Counted from the first letter of the stretch, positions 17,061-25,438 are shown. The stretch is DNA of 39,315 nucleotides from Planctomycetota bacterium (GCA_009773755.1 WSZJ01000011.1:1-39315), one strand, 5' to 3'. The notes: a model not told the origin generated them from the letters alone. A program made the numbers and translations.

Positions 17061-18207
17061 AGTGCACGCGGCCGATCGCGGATTTCAGGTAGTCCCCTTC
17101 CGGGAACGCCGCGACCACGGGATGGTCGCAACCTGCGCCCCGGACCTCTGTGACCTCGAATCGCCGCCCCGACGCGCGCGCCGCTTCCGCGAGGCTCTGG
17201 AGCAGATCCTCTTTCCGGAAATGGCTCGAGCAGGAGGCGGCGCAGAGGATTCCGCCGGGCGCCGTCACGGAGAGGGCCAACCGGTGCAGCCTGAAATACG
17301 CCCGGTGCGCGGCGGGGAGCGACGCCTTGCCGGGCGCGAAGCTCGGGGGGTCGCTGACGACGAGGTCCCACGATTTCCTGCGCCGCGCGGCTCCCTCCAG
17401 GAATTCGAACGCGTCCGCGGCGTGGAAGGCAGCGCGCTCGAGCCGGAAGTTGTTGAGAGTGAAATTCCGGCGGGCCGCGGCGAGTGCCGGTCGCGAGACG
17501 TCGACGGTCTCCGTGGAAGCGGCGCCGCCGCGGGCGGCGTAGAGGGAGAACCCGCCCGTGTAGCCGAAGAGGTTCAGGACGGAGCGGCCATTGGAGATTC
17601 GCTCGACGCATTCGCGATTCTCGCGCTGGTCGAGAAAGAGTCCGCCCTTGGAAGCGCGGCCGGGGGCGGCTTCGAAGAGGAGGCCGTTTTCGCGGATGGT
17701 CATTGCATCGGGGACGCGGCCGAAGAGAATCCCGCCCTCGCGATCGATCGCGCCGCGGACTTTCAGCGGCTTCGCTGTGTCGGCCAGGCGAGCTTCGATT
17801 CCTTCGTAGAAAGCGCGCGCGCCCCTTCCGTCGAACCGCGCGACAGCGACGTCGCCGTAGAGATCGAGGTGCAGGCCGGGTAGCCGGTCGGCCTCGCCGT
17901 GGACCCAGCGGAAGGCGTTCGTGCGCGAGAGGTCGAGCGCGGCGAGGCGGCGGGCCAGCGCTTCGCGAAGCCGCGCGTTGATCAGCGCTTCCGGATCGTC
18001 GACAGGCCCGGGCTCAATCACGCGCACGGCGATCGGCGACCTGGCGTCCCAGAAGCCGGTCGCGACGGGCTGGCCGGCGGAAGTCTGCACCGTGACGATT
18101 TCGCCGTCCGCCAGGCGCGGCGAGGCGGAGAGGGCGTCGCGGAAAATCCACGGTGCGCCGGCGCGGATCGCGCGGTCGAGCTTCCTGGCAAGCTTGACGG
18201 TGGGCAC
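17059..18207 (-). CDS. rlmI: RlmI-type class I SAM-dependent rRNA (m5C) methyltransferase
   Basis: A 382-residue enzyme related to the 23S rRNA cytosine-5 methyltransferase RlmI. The N-terminal PUA domain (residues 1-75) binds RNA. The central part carries GGLFLDQRENR, then SAM motif I in LNLFGYTGGFSLYAARGGA, and the catalytic-type DPPSFAPGK. AASCSSHFRKEDL matches the conserved Cys region. The start is a GTG, 8 nt after the stop of threonine synthase, so it is the last gene of the threonine operon. Its linkage to that pathway is unexplained beyond SAM use. Assignment to RlmI rather than a sister methyltransferase is likely, not proven. Confidence 0.87.
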   Translation of the reverse strand: MPTVKLARKLDRAIRAGAPWIFRDALSASPRLADGEIVTVQTSAGQPVATGFWDARSPIAVRVIEPGPVDDPEALINARLREALARRLAALDLSRTNAFRWVHGEADRLPGLHLDLYGDVAVARFDGRGARAFYEGIEARLADTAKPLKVRGAIDREGGILFGRVPDAMTIRENGLLFEAAPGRASKGGLFLDQRENRECVERISNGRSVLNLFGYTGGFSLYAARGGAASTETVDVSRPALAAARRNFTLNNFRLERAAFHAADAFEFLEGAARRRKSWDLVVSDPPSFAPGKASLPAAHRAYFRLHRLALSVTAPGGILCAASCSSHFRKEDLLQSLAEAARASGRRFEVTEVRGAGCDHPVVAAFPEGDYLKSAIGRVH

Positions 18208-18215
18208 GGTGCGGG

Positions 18216-19472
18216 TTACCGGCCCAGCACGGCTTCGACCGCTTTCACGGTTGGCTTGATGACGGGCGGCTTCGCGAGCGTCGGGACGATCGCTTCGACC
18301 GTCTTGTACCCGTTGCCCGTGATGTAGGCGACGGTGAGCTCGTCGCGGCCGATCTTTCCTTCTTTGGCGAGTCTCGCGAGCGCGCCGATCGTCGCGCCGC
18401 CGGCGGTTTCGGTGAAGATCCCCTCCGTGCGGGCGAGGAGCTTCATGGCCGCCACTATTTCATCGTCTGAAATGCCGGCAGCGGCGCCGCCGGTCTTGCG
18501 GATGATGTCGAGGGCGTAGGAGCCGTCGGCGGGATTGCCGATGGCGAGGGACTTGGCGATCGTGTTGGGCTTCACGGGCACGATCTCGTCCTTCTTTTCG
18601 GCGAACGCCGTCGCGACGGGTGAGCAGCCGGCGCCCTGCGCGCCGCTCACGCGCGTCTTCACTTCCCCGATCAGTCCCAGCGTCTCGAGTTCGTGGAGTC
18701 CCTTGTAGATCTTGCAGAGCAGCGAGCCGCTCGCGATCGGCACCACCACGTGGTCCGGCGCGCGCCAGCCGAGCTGCTCGGCGACTTCGAACGCGAGCGT
18801 CTTGGAACCTTCGCTGTAAAACGGACGCAGGTTGATGTTCACAAACGCCCAGTTCTTAGTCGCGCTGATTTCCGCGCAGAGCCGGTTCACGTCGTCGTAC
18901 GTCCCCTCGACGGCGATCAAGGTCGGCGAATAGCTCCCGATCCCCACGATCTTCGACGGCTCCAGGTCGTGCGGAATGAACACCACCGCCTTCATCCCGG
19001 CGACCCCGCCGAACGCGGCGACGCTGCAGCCGAGATTTCCCGTTGAAGCGCAAGAGACGGTGGCGAAGCCGAATTCTTTCGCGCGTGACACTGCGCACGC
19101 GACAACCCGGTCCTTGAACGAGTACGTCGGGTTCACGGCATCGTTCTTGATCCAGAGGTTCGTGAGCCCCAGCTCCTTGCCGAGCCGCGGCGCCGGGACG
19201 AGCGGGGTGCAGCCCTCATGAAGCGTCACGATGCAGTCTTCGCTCACGGGCAGAAGCGGCAGGTACCGCCAGATCGACCGCGGTCCCTTCGCGACCGACT
19301 CGCGCGTCATCTGCCTCCGGATTTCGTCGTAGTCGTAGATGACCTCGAGCGGCCCGTAGCAGTCCTCGCAGACATAGACCGGCCCGATCGGTACGACGGC
19401 GCCGCACTCGCGGCATTTGAGTCCTTTGAGACGCGCCGCGGTGGCGGCGCGGGAATCTGTCGCGATGGTCAT
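18216..19472 (-). CDS. thrC: Threonine synthase
   Basis: A 418-residue PLP enzyme converting O-phosphohomoserine to threonine. An N-terminal zinc-ribbon-like segment (CRECG near 20-24, CEDC 35-38) precedes the catalytic fold, a form common in bacteria and archaea with this longer subtype. Lys120 in NPTYSFKDRV should hold PLP, and CASTGNLGCSVAAFGG is the phosphate/PLP loop. The ATG overlaps the thrB stop as ATGA, so the start is firm; the open frame extends further upstream but only through thrB in another frame. Third gene of hom-thrB-thrC. Confidence 0.95.
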   Translation of the reverse strand: MTIATDSRAATAARLKGLKCRECGAVVPIGPVYVCEDCYGPLEVIYDYDEIRRQMTRESVAKGPRSIWRYLPLLPVSEDCIVTLHEGCTPLVPAPRLGKELGLTNLWIKNDAVNPTYSFKDRVVACAVSRAKEFGFATVSCASTGNLGCSVAAFGGVAGMKAVVFIPHDLEPSKIVGIGSYSPTLIAVEGTYDDVNRLCAEISATKNWAFVNINLRPFYSEGSKTLAFEVAEQLGWRAPDHVVVPIASGSLLCKIYKGLHELETLGLIGEVKTRVSGAQGAGCSPVATAFAEKKDEIVPVKPNTIAKSLAIGNPADGSYALDIIRKTGGAAAGISDDEIVAAMKLLARTEGIFTETAGGATIGALARLAKEGKIGRDELTVAYITGNGYKTVEAIVPTLAKPPVIKPTVKAVEAVLGR

Positions 19473-20446
19473 GATTTCTCCCAAGAAGCCCCGGCGGCGG
19501 CGCCGAGTTCGAGCACGCGCGCGGTGGCTCCGACTTTGCTGAACTCCGCGGCGAGAGCGGCGCCGACTTCCCTGGCGTGAGCCGTCGTGAACGCGACCAG
19601 CGTGGGCCCGGAACCCGAGATGGCGGCGCCGAGCGCGCCCGCCTTGATCGCCGCTTCGCGCGCGGCGGGCCACACCTTCACCAGCGGCGCGCGGTGATCC
19701 TGGTGCAGCCGGTCGTCAAGCGCCCACGCGGGCAGGAAGGAATCGGAAGCGAGCGCGGCCGCCAGGACGGCGGCGCGCGCGATGTTGTGGACGGCGTCTT
19801 CGCGCGAGATCGATTTCGGCAGGAGTGCGCGCGCCTTCGCAGTTTCGACGGCAAAGTCGGGGATCGCCGCGACGACGCGCAGAGTTTCCGGCCACGGAAG
19901 GGTCACGACGTGCGGCGGGGCCGCGATCGTGAACGATCCCCAGAGGCACGCGGCGAGGTTGTCGGGGTGAGGCTCCAGCTTCAATGCGAGCGCCAGAATC
20001 TCCTCGCGCCCCGGGTTCCTCCCCGAGAGCGCCGCCGCGCCCGCCAGCCCCGTCACGATCGCCGCGGCGCTCGACCCCAGCCCGCGCCCCAGCGGAATCC
20101 GGTTCACGCAGGAAATTCGCGCCTTGAGGGAGCTTCCCCACGCTTCCATTCCCAGCGAGCAGGACTTTGCGATGAGGTTGGAGGCGTCGGTCGGCAGCGC
20201 ACCCGCCCCCTCGCCGCTGATCTCCACGTGCCAGCGATCGGCGGCGCAGAACGCAGCCTCGTTCTCCAGCGTCAGCGCGAGCCCGAACGCGTCGAAGCCC
20301 GGACCGAGGTTGGAAGTTGTCGCCGGCGCGCGGACGGTGACGTCCTCGCCGGCCTTGAGCGGTTTCGCCTTCGGCATGGGCCTGCGGCCGGCGGCGGGTT
20401 CCCCCGCCGTCACCTGGAACGCTTTGGTCATGGGCAACGTATTCAT
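19469..20446 (-). CDS. thrB: Homoserine kinase (GHMP family)
   Basis: A 325-residue kinase phosphorylating homoserine. It shows APATTSNLGPGFDAFG at the N-terminal strand, the ATP-binding loop PLGRGLGSSAAA and the C-terminal GAAISGSGPTLVAF. The start is uncertain: ATGs at 20446, 20431 and 20377 are all in frame. The first is preferred for a GAGGG about 10 nt upstream, but the catalytic fold only begins after the third. A 30-bp perfect palindrome lies between the hom stop and this start. ATGA overlap with thrC. Confidence 0.93.
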   Translation of the reverse strand: MNTLPMTKAFQVTAGEPAAGRRPMPKAKPLKAGEDVTVRAPATTSNLGPGFDAFGLALTLENEAAFCAADRWHVEISGEGAGALPTDASNLIAKSCSLGMEAWGSSLKARISCVNRIPLGRGLGSSAAAIVTGLAGAAALSGRNPGREEILALALKLEPHPDNLAACLWGSFTIAAPPHVVTLPWPETLRVVAAIPDFAVETAKARALLPKSISREDAVHNIARAAVLAAALASDSFLPAWALDDRLHQDHRAPLVKVWPAAREAAIKAGALGAAISGSGPTLVAFTTAHAREVGAALAAEFSKVGATARVLELGAAAGASWEKS

Positions 20447-20473
20447 GCCGTCGATTCCCTCGACTTCGCTGGC

Positions 20474-20503
20474 GGCAGGCCCGCGGCATGCCGCGGGCCT
20501 GCC
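20474..20503. repeat. 30-bp perfect palindrome between hom and thrB
   Basis: GGCAGGCCCGCGGCA is followed directly by its exact reverse complement. As RNA it would form a very stable hairpin inside the operon, able to attenuate downstream genes or protect the hom message. It may also be a REP-like repeat. No second copy was noticed in this window. Confidence 0.85.
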
Positions 20504-20517
20504 TCTGCTAGGAATGC

Positions 20518-21831
20518 CTATTCTTCCACGCGAATCAATCGCGGCCGGTCCCTGAGAATTCCGGTCGCATCGATCTCCGTGCACGAAACCTTCACCGCCA
20601 TCTCCTCCGCCTCGTGCGTCAGGATTTCAATCCGCCCCTTCCTTGCCCCCGCGTCCACGATCGAAGCGCGCACCGCCGCGATCGAAACGCCGTGCCTCCC
20701 CAGGATCGTCGTCAACGTCCCGATCGCGCCGGGCGTGTCGGCAATCGGGAAGCGCAGGTAGTAACGCGTGCGGACTTCGTAGATCGGGCGGAACTTGTCG
20801 GAGCTCCAGTACAGCGTGCGCTTGCGGACGCGCGTCTCGGGGAGCTTGGTTCCGCGGGGGGAGTGAAGCGCCCGTTCCGCGATCTCGATGATGTCGGAGA
20901 GCACCGCGGAAGCGGTCGGCATCTGCCCCGCGCCGCGGCCGTAGTACATCGTCTCGCGCGAAGCGTCGCCCCTCACGAACACGGCGTTGAACTCGTCGCG
21001 CACTGAGGCGAGCGGGTGGTTCTTCGGAACCAGCGTGGGGTGAACGCGCAGCTCGACATGGCCGTTCGTCTTGCGGCCGATCGCCAGGAGCTTGATGACG
21101 TAGCCGTTCTCGCGCGCGAACGCCAGGTCCTCGGGCCCGACCTCGCGGACTCCTTCGACATGGATGTCGCCACGCTCCGGCCGCACCCCGAACGCAAGCG
21201 TCGCGAGGATCGCGAGCTTGTGCGCCGCGTCCTCGCCGTCGACGTCGAGCGTCGGGTCCGCTTCCGCGAACCCGCGCTTCTGCGCCTCCGCGAGCGCCGC
21301 TTCGTACGACATCCCGTCCTCCGTCATCCGCGTCAGGATGAAATTCGTCGTGCCGTTCACGATCCCCGCGACCTTCTCGATCCGGTTCGCGGCCAGCCCG
21401 TCCTGCAGCACGCGGATAATCGGCACCGTCCCGGCGACGCTTCCCTCGAACCCGACCTCGACGCCGACCTTGTCGGCCAGCGCGAAAATCTCGCCGCCGA
21501 ATTTCGCGAGAAGCGCCTTGTTCGCGGTGACGACGTGCTTGCCGCGTTCGATCGCCTGGAGCAGGTAGGTCCGCGCGGGCTCGTAGCCGCCGATCAGCTC
21601 GATCGCGATTTCGACCTCGGGGTCGTCGAGCACCGCTTCAGCTTTCTCGGCCAGCTCGTACCCGTCCAGCGGGAATTCCCTGAACTGGTGAATCCCGCGG
21701 TCGGCGATCTTCTTGAGACGGAACCGGATCCCCGTCTTTTTTTCGATCAGGTCCCCGTTCTCGCGGAGCAGGCGCACCACGCCCGTCCCCACGGTTCCGA
21801 GCCCGATCAGCCCCAGCGTGATCTGTGCCAC
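20518..21831 (-). CDS. hom: Homoserine dehydrogenase with C-terminal ACT domain
   Basis: A 437-residue enzyme reducing aspartate semialdehyde to homoserine, the branch point to threonine and methionine. The Rossmann motif is GLIGLGTVGTGVV; HVVTANKALLA and GIVNGTTNFILTRM are the signature blocks. The C-terminal 80 residues form an ACT domain (TPGAIGTLTTILGRHGVSIAAVRA), usually the site of threonine feedback. GTG is chosen as start because the upstream frame crosses the riboswitch and terminator. The ribosome site (GAGGG, 7 nt before) lies inside the terminator stem, so the gene is under both SAM and probably threonine control. Confidence 0.95.
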   Translation of the reverse strand: MAQITLGLIGLGTVGTGVVRLLRENGDLIEKKTGIRFRLKKIADRGIHQFREFPLDGYELAEKAEAVLDDPEVEIAIELIGGYEPARTYLLQAIERGKHVVTANKALLAKFGGEIFALADKVGVEVGFEGSVAGTVPIIRVLQDGLAANRIEKVAGIVNGTTNFILTRMTEDGMSYEAALAEAQKRGFAEADPTLDVDGEDAAHKLAILATLAFGVRPERGDIHVEGVREVGPEDLAFARENGYVIKLLAIGRKTNGHVELRVHPTLVPKNHPLASVRDEFNAVFVRGDASRETMYYGRGAGQMPTASAVLSDIIEIAERALHSPRGTKLPETRVRKRTLYWSSDKFRPIYEVRTRYYLRFPIADTPGAIGTLTTILGRHGVSIAAVRASIVDAGARKGRIEILTHEAEEMAVKVSCTEIDATGILRDRPRLIRVEE

Positions 21832-21832
21832 G

Positions 21833-21868
21833 AAAAAACCCTCGTTCCTTTTCGGGGAGACGAGGGTT
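21833..21868 (-). terminator. Riboswitch-linked intrinsic terminator upstream of hom
   Basis: On the minus strand AACCCTCGT and ACGAGGGTT form a 9-bp stem with a 14-nt loop, the last Ts starting a run of six Ts. It follows the SAM aptamer and ends one base before the hom GTG. The 3' stem contains the GAGGG ribosome site, so the hairpin could both stop transcription and hide the start. Confidence 0.9.
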
Positions 21869-21883
21869 GGCGACGAGGCTTCC

Positions 21884-21989
21884 CCTCTTATCTCCCCCGC
21901 CTGTCGCGGGTGGGAATTGGCACCTTTCCCTTTCAGGCGGTTGCCCCGGCGTCGTCGGGCCACGTCCCTCGGCCGGTCTGGATAAGAGG
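21884..21989 (-). ncRNA. SAM-I (S-box) riboswitch controlling hom-thrB-thrC
   Basis: Read on the minus strand, the element opens with CTTATC and closes with GATAAG (stem P1). Between them are GAGGGACGTGGCCCGACGA (P2 with the kink-turn region), CCGGGGCAACC and AAGGTGCCAATTCC, the nearly invariant S-box blocks in the right order and spacing. SAM-I aptamers bind S-adenosylmethionine and normally favour the downstream terminator. The terminator is present about 16 nt on. The transcription start predicted from the promoter coincides with the 5' end of P1. Confidence 0.95.
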
Positions 21990-21995
21990 CGGGCA

Positions 21996-22024
21996 AAACT
22001 ACGGATCCGGGGAAGCGCTGTCAA
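21996..22024 (-). promoter_or_regulatory. Sigma70-type promoter of the threonine operon
   Basis: On the minus strand a perfect TTGACA is followed after 17 bp by TAGTTT. Transcription would begin about 7 nt later, at the first base of the S-box P1 stem. Excellent fit in both sequence and position. Confidence 0.85.
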
Positions 22025-22049
22025 GCGCTACTTCGGATCCTGCCGGCCT

Positions 22050-22454
22050 TCACCTGTGACGCCGCTCGCGCAGCCTTTCGGCTCCCGCCAACCGCGACTG
22101 CAAGTCGTCAAACGTCAGCGTCCTTGCGCCCAGCGCGGCATAACGCGAGTGGATCAGCCGGTCCACCGGTCCCGCCCCGGCCGCCGGGGCATACGCCTCG
22201 GCTGTTTCCGGCCGGTCGGGCTCCACCTGCCCTGATCGAAACATCCGCGCGATGGCTTCCCGCGCACGTTCCTTCGGCAATTCGTAGTGGAACTGGAGAG
22301 CGTGATACGCCTCGAGGACAACGAGATCCGAGACCACCACCCGATCTCCGGCCCGCGCAGCCGCTTCGAGCCTCTCGCCGCAGACAGCCGCCATCCCGGC
22401 GGGCTCACCCGTGAGCAGCCTCAGCACCACCGAAGTATCCAGGCCGAGCTTCAT
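22050..22454 (-). CDS. vapC: PIN-domain ribonuclease toxin (VapC type)
   Basis: A 134-residue PIN-domain protein. The metal-binding acidic set is visible: Asp6 (LDTSVVLRLL), Glu49 (LEAYHAL), Asp98 (VDRLIH) and Asp116 (TFDD). Such toxins cleave tRNA or rRNA when free of antitoxin. The ATG overlaps the stop of the antitoxin gene (ATGA), the classic arrangement, and fixes the start. The target RNA is unknown. Confidence 0.9.
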   Translation of the reverse strand: MKLGLDTSVVLRLLTGEPAGMAAVCGERLEAAARAGDRVVVSDLVVLEAYHALQFHYELPKERAREAIARMFRSGQVEPDRPETAEAYAPAAGAGPVDRLIHSRYAALGARTLTFDDLQSRLAGAERLRERRHR

Positions 22455-22711
22455 CGGCCCTTCTTCTTCCCGATCGCCCGGCCGATGCTCCGCCGGATGT
22501 CCTCCATGCGGTGCGACTTCCCTTTTGCGTACTTCCTCGCACACCCGATCCACGACAAGTCAGGGCCCGGAGGGACCAGCCTGTACGCGACCTGGCCGCC
22601 TCGCACCTCGCGAACGAGACCCATCCGCTCACCAGGACGTACCCGCATCTCCTCGAGAAGAGCCTTCGGGAACGTGGCCTGGTTCTTGGACGTCAGTTTG
22701 ATGTTCCACAT
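22451..22711 (-). CDS. vapB: AbrB/MazE-fold antitoxin of the VapBC pair
   Basis: An 86-residue protein beginning MWNIKLTSKNQATFPKALLE, a swapped-hairpin (AbrB/SpoVT) DNA-binding N-terminus. The basic C-terminal tail (KKKGR) presumably wraps and blocks the PIN toxin. It should repress its own promoter. It is upstream of and overlapping the toxin gene. The -10 box lies only 7 nt before the ATG with no ribosome site, so the message is likely leaderless. Confidence 0.88.
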   Translation of the reverse strand: MWNIKLTSKNQATFPKALLEEMRVRPGERMGLVREVRGGQVAYRLVPPGPDLSWIGCARKYAKGKSHRMEDIRRSIGRAIGKKKGR

Positions 22712-22718
22712 GGAGGGC

Positions 22719-22760
22719 AGTTTAGGTCTGTTGCCTTACCAAGTCAATGCCGTAGTAAGG
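22719..22760 (-). promoter_or_regulatory. Promoter and candidate operator of the VapBC operon
   Basis: On the minus strand TTGACT (22742-22747) and TAAACT (22719-22724) are spaced by 17 bp. An inverted repeat CCTTAC/GTAAGG (22734-22739 and 22755-22760) straddles the -35 box, with a further half site near 22767. This is the expected place for autorepression by the antitoxin-toxin complex. Confidence 0.65.
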
Positions 22761-22767
22761 CGCGGTC

Positions 22768-23053
22768 TTACTTCGGCTCCATCACGATCCGGGCCTCGCC
22801 GGGCTCGAAGACCTCGAGGTCGGCGCGAGAACCGCTTCCTGTTCGGCTGGGGCGTTCGCTAAAGCCGCCTTGGGAATGACCTGGCCCCCCGCATTCGCAG
22901 AGTCGTCGTGCGCCTTGCCGGGCCTCACGAGTCGCCACGCCACGAACACCGCTAGAACCATCGCCACAAGGACTCCGAATACCTTCGTCCGCGGCCGAGG
23001 GCCTCGCGGTCCCCGGCCTGCGCCTTGGTCACCAGATCCGTGCAGTCGCGCAT
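22768..23053 (-). pseudogene. Collapsed remnant of a third sigma-TM-Ig fusion gene
   Basis: The 5' end is intact: GAGGG 6 nt before an ATG, then MRDCTDLVTKAQAGDREALG, clearly parallel to MRDVDELVKRSQAGDRAAMG of the full-length neighbour. The frame then shifts and, with most of the sigma domain missing, continues as TKVFGVLVAMVLAVFVAWRL, the transmembrane helix of this family. After a second deletion it reaches a C-terminal-type strand ADLEVFEPGEARIVMEPK and a stop, in another frame. The 286-bp remnant therefore preserves start, membrane helix and end of a gene once about 2.1 kb long. Confidence 0.7.
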
Positions 23054-23192
23054 GGCAATACCCTCAAAGGCCTCCATGTGAATAGAGAGGGGCGCGCGCG
23101 AATTCTTGCCGAAATCCCGAAAATCCCGGACGAGGGCGTGGCCGGAAGGGGAGCCTTGCCCGGAGGGAAGCAGCAGCATGTCCGGGGGAATC

Positions 23193-23213
23193 GCCGGCGT
23201 TTCGAACGCCGGC
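23193..23213. terminator. Hairpin downstream of the sigma-fusion gene
   Basis: GCCGGCGTT and AACGCCGGC form a perfect 9-bp stem with a TCG loop, about 22 nt after the stop of the 718-residue fusion gene (minus strand). No T-tract. Confidence 0.45.
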
Positions 23214-23234
23214 TGTTCCCGCTTCCCGCCGGGA

Positions 23235-25391
23235 TCACTTTCCCGGTGACATCTCGATGTCGAGCCAGCCCTCCGCCGTCACCGTCTGCTCGAACTGCTC
23301 GTAACCGTCCTTCGAGATTTCCAGCTGGATCGGCGTGCCGGTCGAGACCGGCAGCCCGTTTATCTCAAACGTCCCATCCTCGCGCGACAGGATCTCGCCC
23401 CCGGGACCGTCCACACCGAGCGTCCCCACCGCCTGCGGCCCTTCATCCTCCGACCAGCCGACCATTCCGCCGAATCCGAGACGGCCATTAGCGCCCTCGC
23501 CGCGAAGCTCGAATGAAGCGACCCGGATCAGGGCGCCGGCAATCGGCAGTCCTCGCCCGTCCCGGACTCGTCCTTTGAGTGCGCCGTTCGCTTGTGGAAG
23601 CGTCAGCTTCAGGTGTTTCGCGTCAAGGGCGCTGAAGTCGAGCAGCACCCACCCGTGGCCCGGCGCGTACGCGGCGACGAGATTCGTCGTTCGCGGGCAG
23701 TCGATGAGGCTGAAGCGCCCTTCAGCATCCGTGCGCAACTTCTGCTGTTCCAGGTTCGAGGCGAGCTCGCCGGGGCTTCCGAGAAGCAGCACGGCGCCGG
23801 CTACGGGCGCACCGAGGTGATCCACGACCTCACCCGCGATCTCGAGGCCCGGGAGAAGGGTGATGACGATGTCCGCGTCGGCCCCGGCGAGGGCGACCTC
23901 CTCGCTGCCGTCGTCGAACCCTTCTCGATTCGCGGAAATGACCGCCTTGCCGCGCGGATAAATCCCGTGGAAGAGAAATCTTCCCTCGAAGTCAGTCGTC
24001 ACGCTCCTCGCGGATCCATCGGGGCAATACCCGAACGTGCACCCGTTCTGCAAGCCTTCCCAGTCAATGTACTGCATTTCGAACGTCACCTTCGCCCCTG
24101 CAACCAGGCCTCCCCGCGCGTCCACGACGCGTCCCCGGATGGCGACGCCGGACTTCAGTTCGATCTCGCGGGACACATGCCCGCCCTCCGGGAGCTTCAG
24201 GCGCCAGACGGACTCTCCAGCAGCGTTCGGCTCCTTGATCTCCCCTGCTTTTCTTGCCCGCACTTCGTCGATCCTGCGTTCGATCAGGTAGTCGAGAAAC
24301 CCCGTCGCGAACGCGTGCAGGTCGTAGTCACCGGCCGTCGCTTCGAGACGGAATGCTCCGTCGGCGCCGGTCGTCGTCGAGGGGCCGGCTTCACCGGAAA
24401 GCTGCTTGCCCGTCAACCACACGCGCGCTCCCTCGACCGGGCGTCCATCCCGCGAATCCCGGACATGCCCCTCGACCACGGCAAGCTGCGATGAAGCGGC
24501 CGCCGTCGAATCCGTCCGTGCAGCATCGTTGGCATTGTTTCTGGCCGCGTCCGCCGTGGAAGGACTGTTCGTGGCCCCTTCTCCGTTCCCGGAGGCGCCC
24601 CGTTCGGCGACATGGCCCTGAGCGGAATCCTGAGCTCCGGACCCGAGCGGGCCGAATCGATGGAACGCGTACCACACTCCGATCGCCAGCAGCACGGCAA
24701 CGGCCGCCGCGATCCCGACCGTGGGGCGATTCGGGCCTCCCGGCGCCGCCGGCCGGGCGTCACGCGAGAGCTTTTCCAACCGCGACGCCAGCCGCGCCGG
24801 CGCGCCCGTGCGAGGCGCAGCGGAGAGCTCGGTCTCCAGAAGCGCCATCGTGATCGCGACGCCCGCGCCAGCGAGGGCGCGCTTCAGCCGCTCGTGCGCC
24901 GTGTGCAGCCGGTCCGCCACGGTCCCCTCCGGGCATTCCATCGCCCGGGCGATGTCCGCGTACGCCAGCCCGTGCTCGTAGCGCAGCTCCACCGTCGTCC
25001 GCAGGCTCTGCTCAAGTCCCTTCACCGCCAGTCTCACCGACTGCGCCAGCTCGCTGCGTTCCATGGCATCCGCCTCCCGGTTTTCCTGAGAAGTGGAAGC
25101 CGCGGCCGCGAGCGCCTTCGCTTCGGCCGCGCGGCGCCGGCCCGTTTCGTGGGCCTGGTTGAGCGCGATGCGGTACAGCCAGCCGCGGAACGCCCGCGCG
25201 TCCCTCAGCCCGCCCAGCGACTCGATCATCCGCGCGAACGTCTCCTGCGTCGCGTCCTCCGCGTCCGGCTCGCTCCGCAAGTGCGACAGTTCCAGGCGCC
25301 AGATGTCGTCCTGCACCGCCGCCACGAGTTCCCCCATGGCCGCCCGGTCGCCCGCCTGGGACCGCTTCACCAGCTCGTCCACGTCGCGCAT
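23235..25391 (-). CDS. ECF sigma factor fused to a transmembrane helix and carboxypeptidase-regulatory-like domains (copy A)
   Basis: A 718-residue single-chain protein. Residues 1-85 hold sigma region 2 (DAEDATQETFARMI, FRGWLYRIALNQA). Residues 115-172 hold region 4 with a full helix-turn-helix (YADIARAMECPEGTVADRLH). One membrane helix at about 224-244 follows, then a Ser/Ala/Asn-rich spacer. About four Ig-like repeats of the carboxypeptidase-regulatory type come next, marked by phrases such as VVEGHVRDSRDGRPVEGARV and IRGRVVDARGGLVAGAKV. The sigma part would be cytoplasmic and the repeats outside, so release for transcription would need proteolysis or membrane-bound action. Start has GAGGG 6 nt upstream. 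Tandem with copy B. Confidence 0.9.
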   Translation of the reverse strand: MRDVDELVKRSQAGDRAAMGELVAAVQDDIWRLELSHLRSEPDAEDATQETFARMIESLGGLRDARAFRGWLYRIALNQAHETGRRRAAEAKALAAAASTSQENREADAMERSELAQSVRLAVKGLEQSLRTTVELRYEHGLAYADIARAMECPEGTVADRLHTAHERLKRALAGAGVAITMALLETELSAAPRTGAPARLASRLEKLSRDARPAAPGGPNRPTVGIAAAVAVLLAIGVWYAFHRFGPLGSGAQDSAQGHVAERGASGNGEGATNSPSTADAARNNANDAARTDSTAAASSQLAVVEGHVRDSRDGRPVEGARVWLTGKQLSGEAGPSTTTGADGAFRLEATAGDYDLHAFATGFLDYLIERRIDEVRARKAGEIKEPNAAGESVWRLKLPEGGHVSREIELKSGVAIRGRVVDARGGLVAGAKVTFEMQYIDWEGLQNGCTFGYCPDGSARSVTTDFEGRFLFHGIYPRGKAVISANREGFDDGSEEVALAGADADIVITLLPGLEIAGEVVDHLGAPVAGAVLLLGSPGELASNLEQQKLRTDAEGRFSLIDCPRTTNLVAAYAPGHGWVLLDFSALDAKHLKLTLPQANGALKGRVRDGRGLPIAGALIRVASFELRGEGANGRLGFGGMVGWSEDEGPQAVGTLGVDGPGGEILSREDGTFEINGLPVSTGTPIQLEISKDGYEQFEQTVTAEGWLDIEMSPGK

Positions 25392-25404
25392 CGCTCGCCC
25401 TCGC

Positions 25405-25438
25405 TGTCCGGCTTCCGGGAGAATAGACGGGGAAGCGG
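25405..25438 (-). promoter_or_regulatory. Upstream element shared by the sigma-fusion genes (copy A)
   Basis: Read on the minus strand, CCGCTTCC, TCTATTCTC and CGGAAGCCGGACA occur in the same order and almost the same distance from the start as before copy B. TCTATTC also precedes the remnant gene. Conservation over otherwise diverged flanks suggests a promoter or binding site, perhaps for the encoded sigma factor itself. Confidence 0.5.

Noticed and set aside
18216-19673. Longer threonine synthase start at 19673
   Set aside because: The extra 67 residues are Arg-rich and overlap thrB in another frame; the ATGA overlap at 19472 is the natural start.
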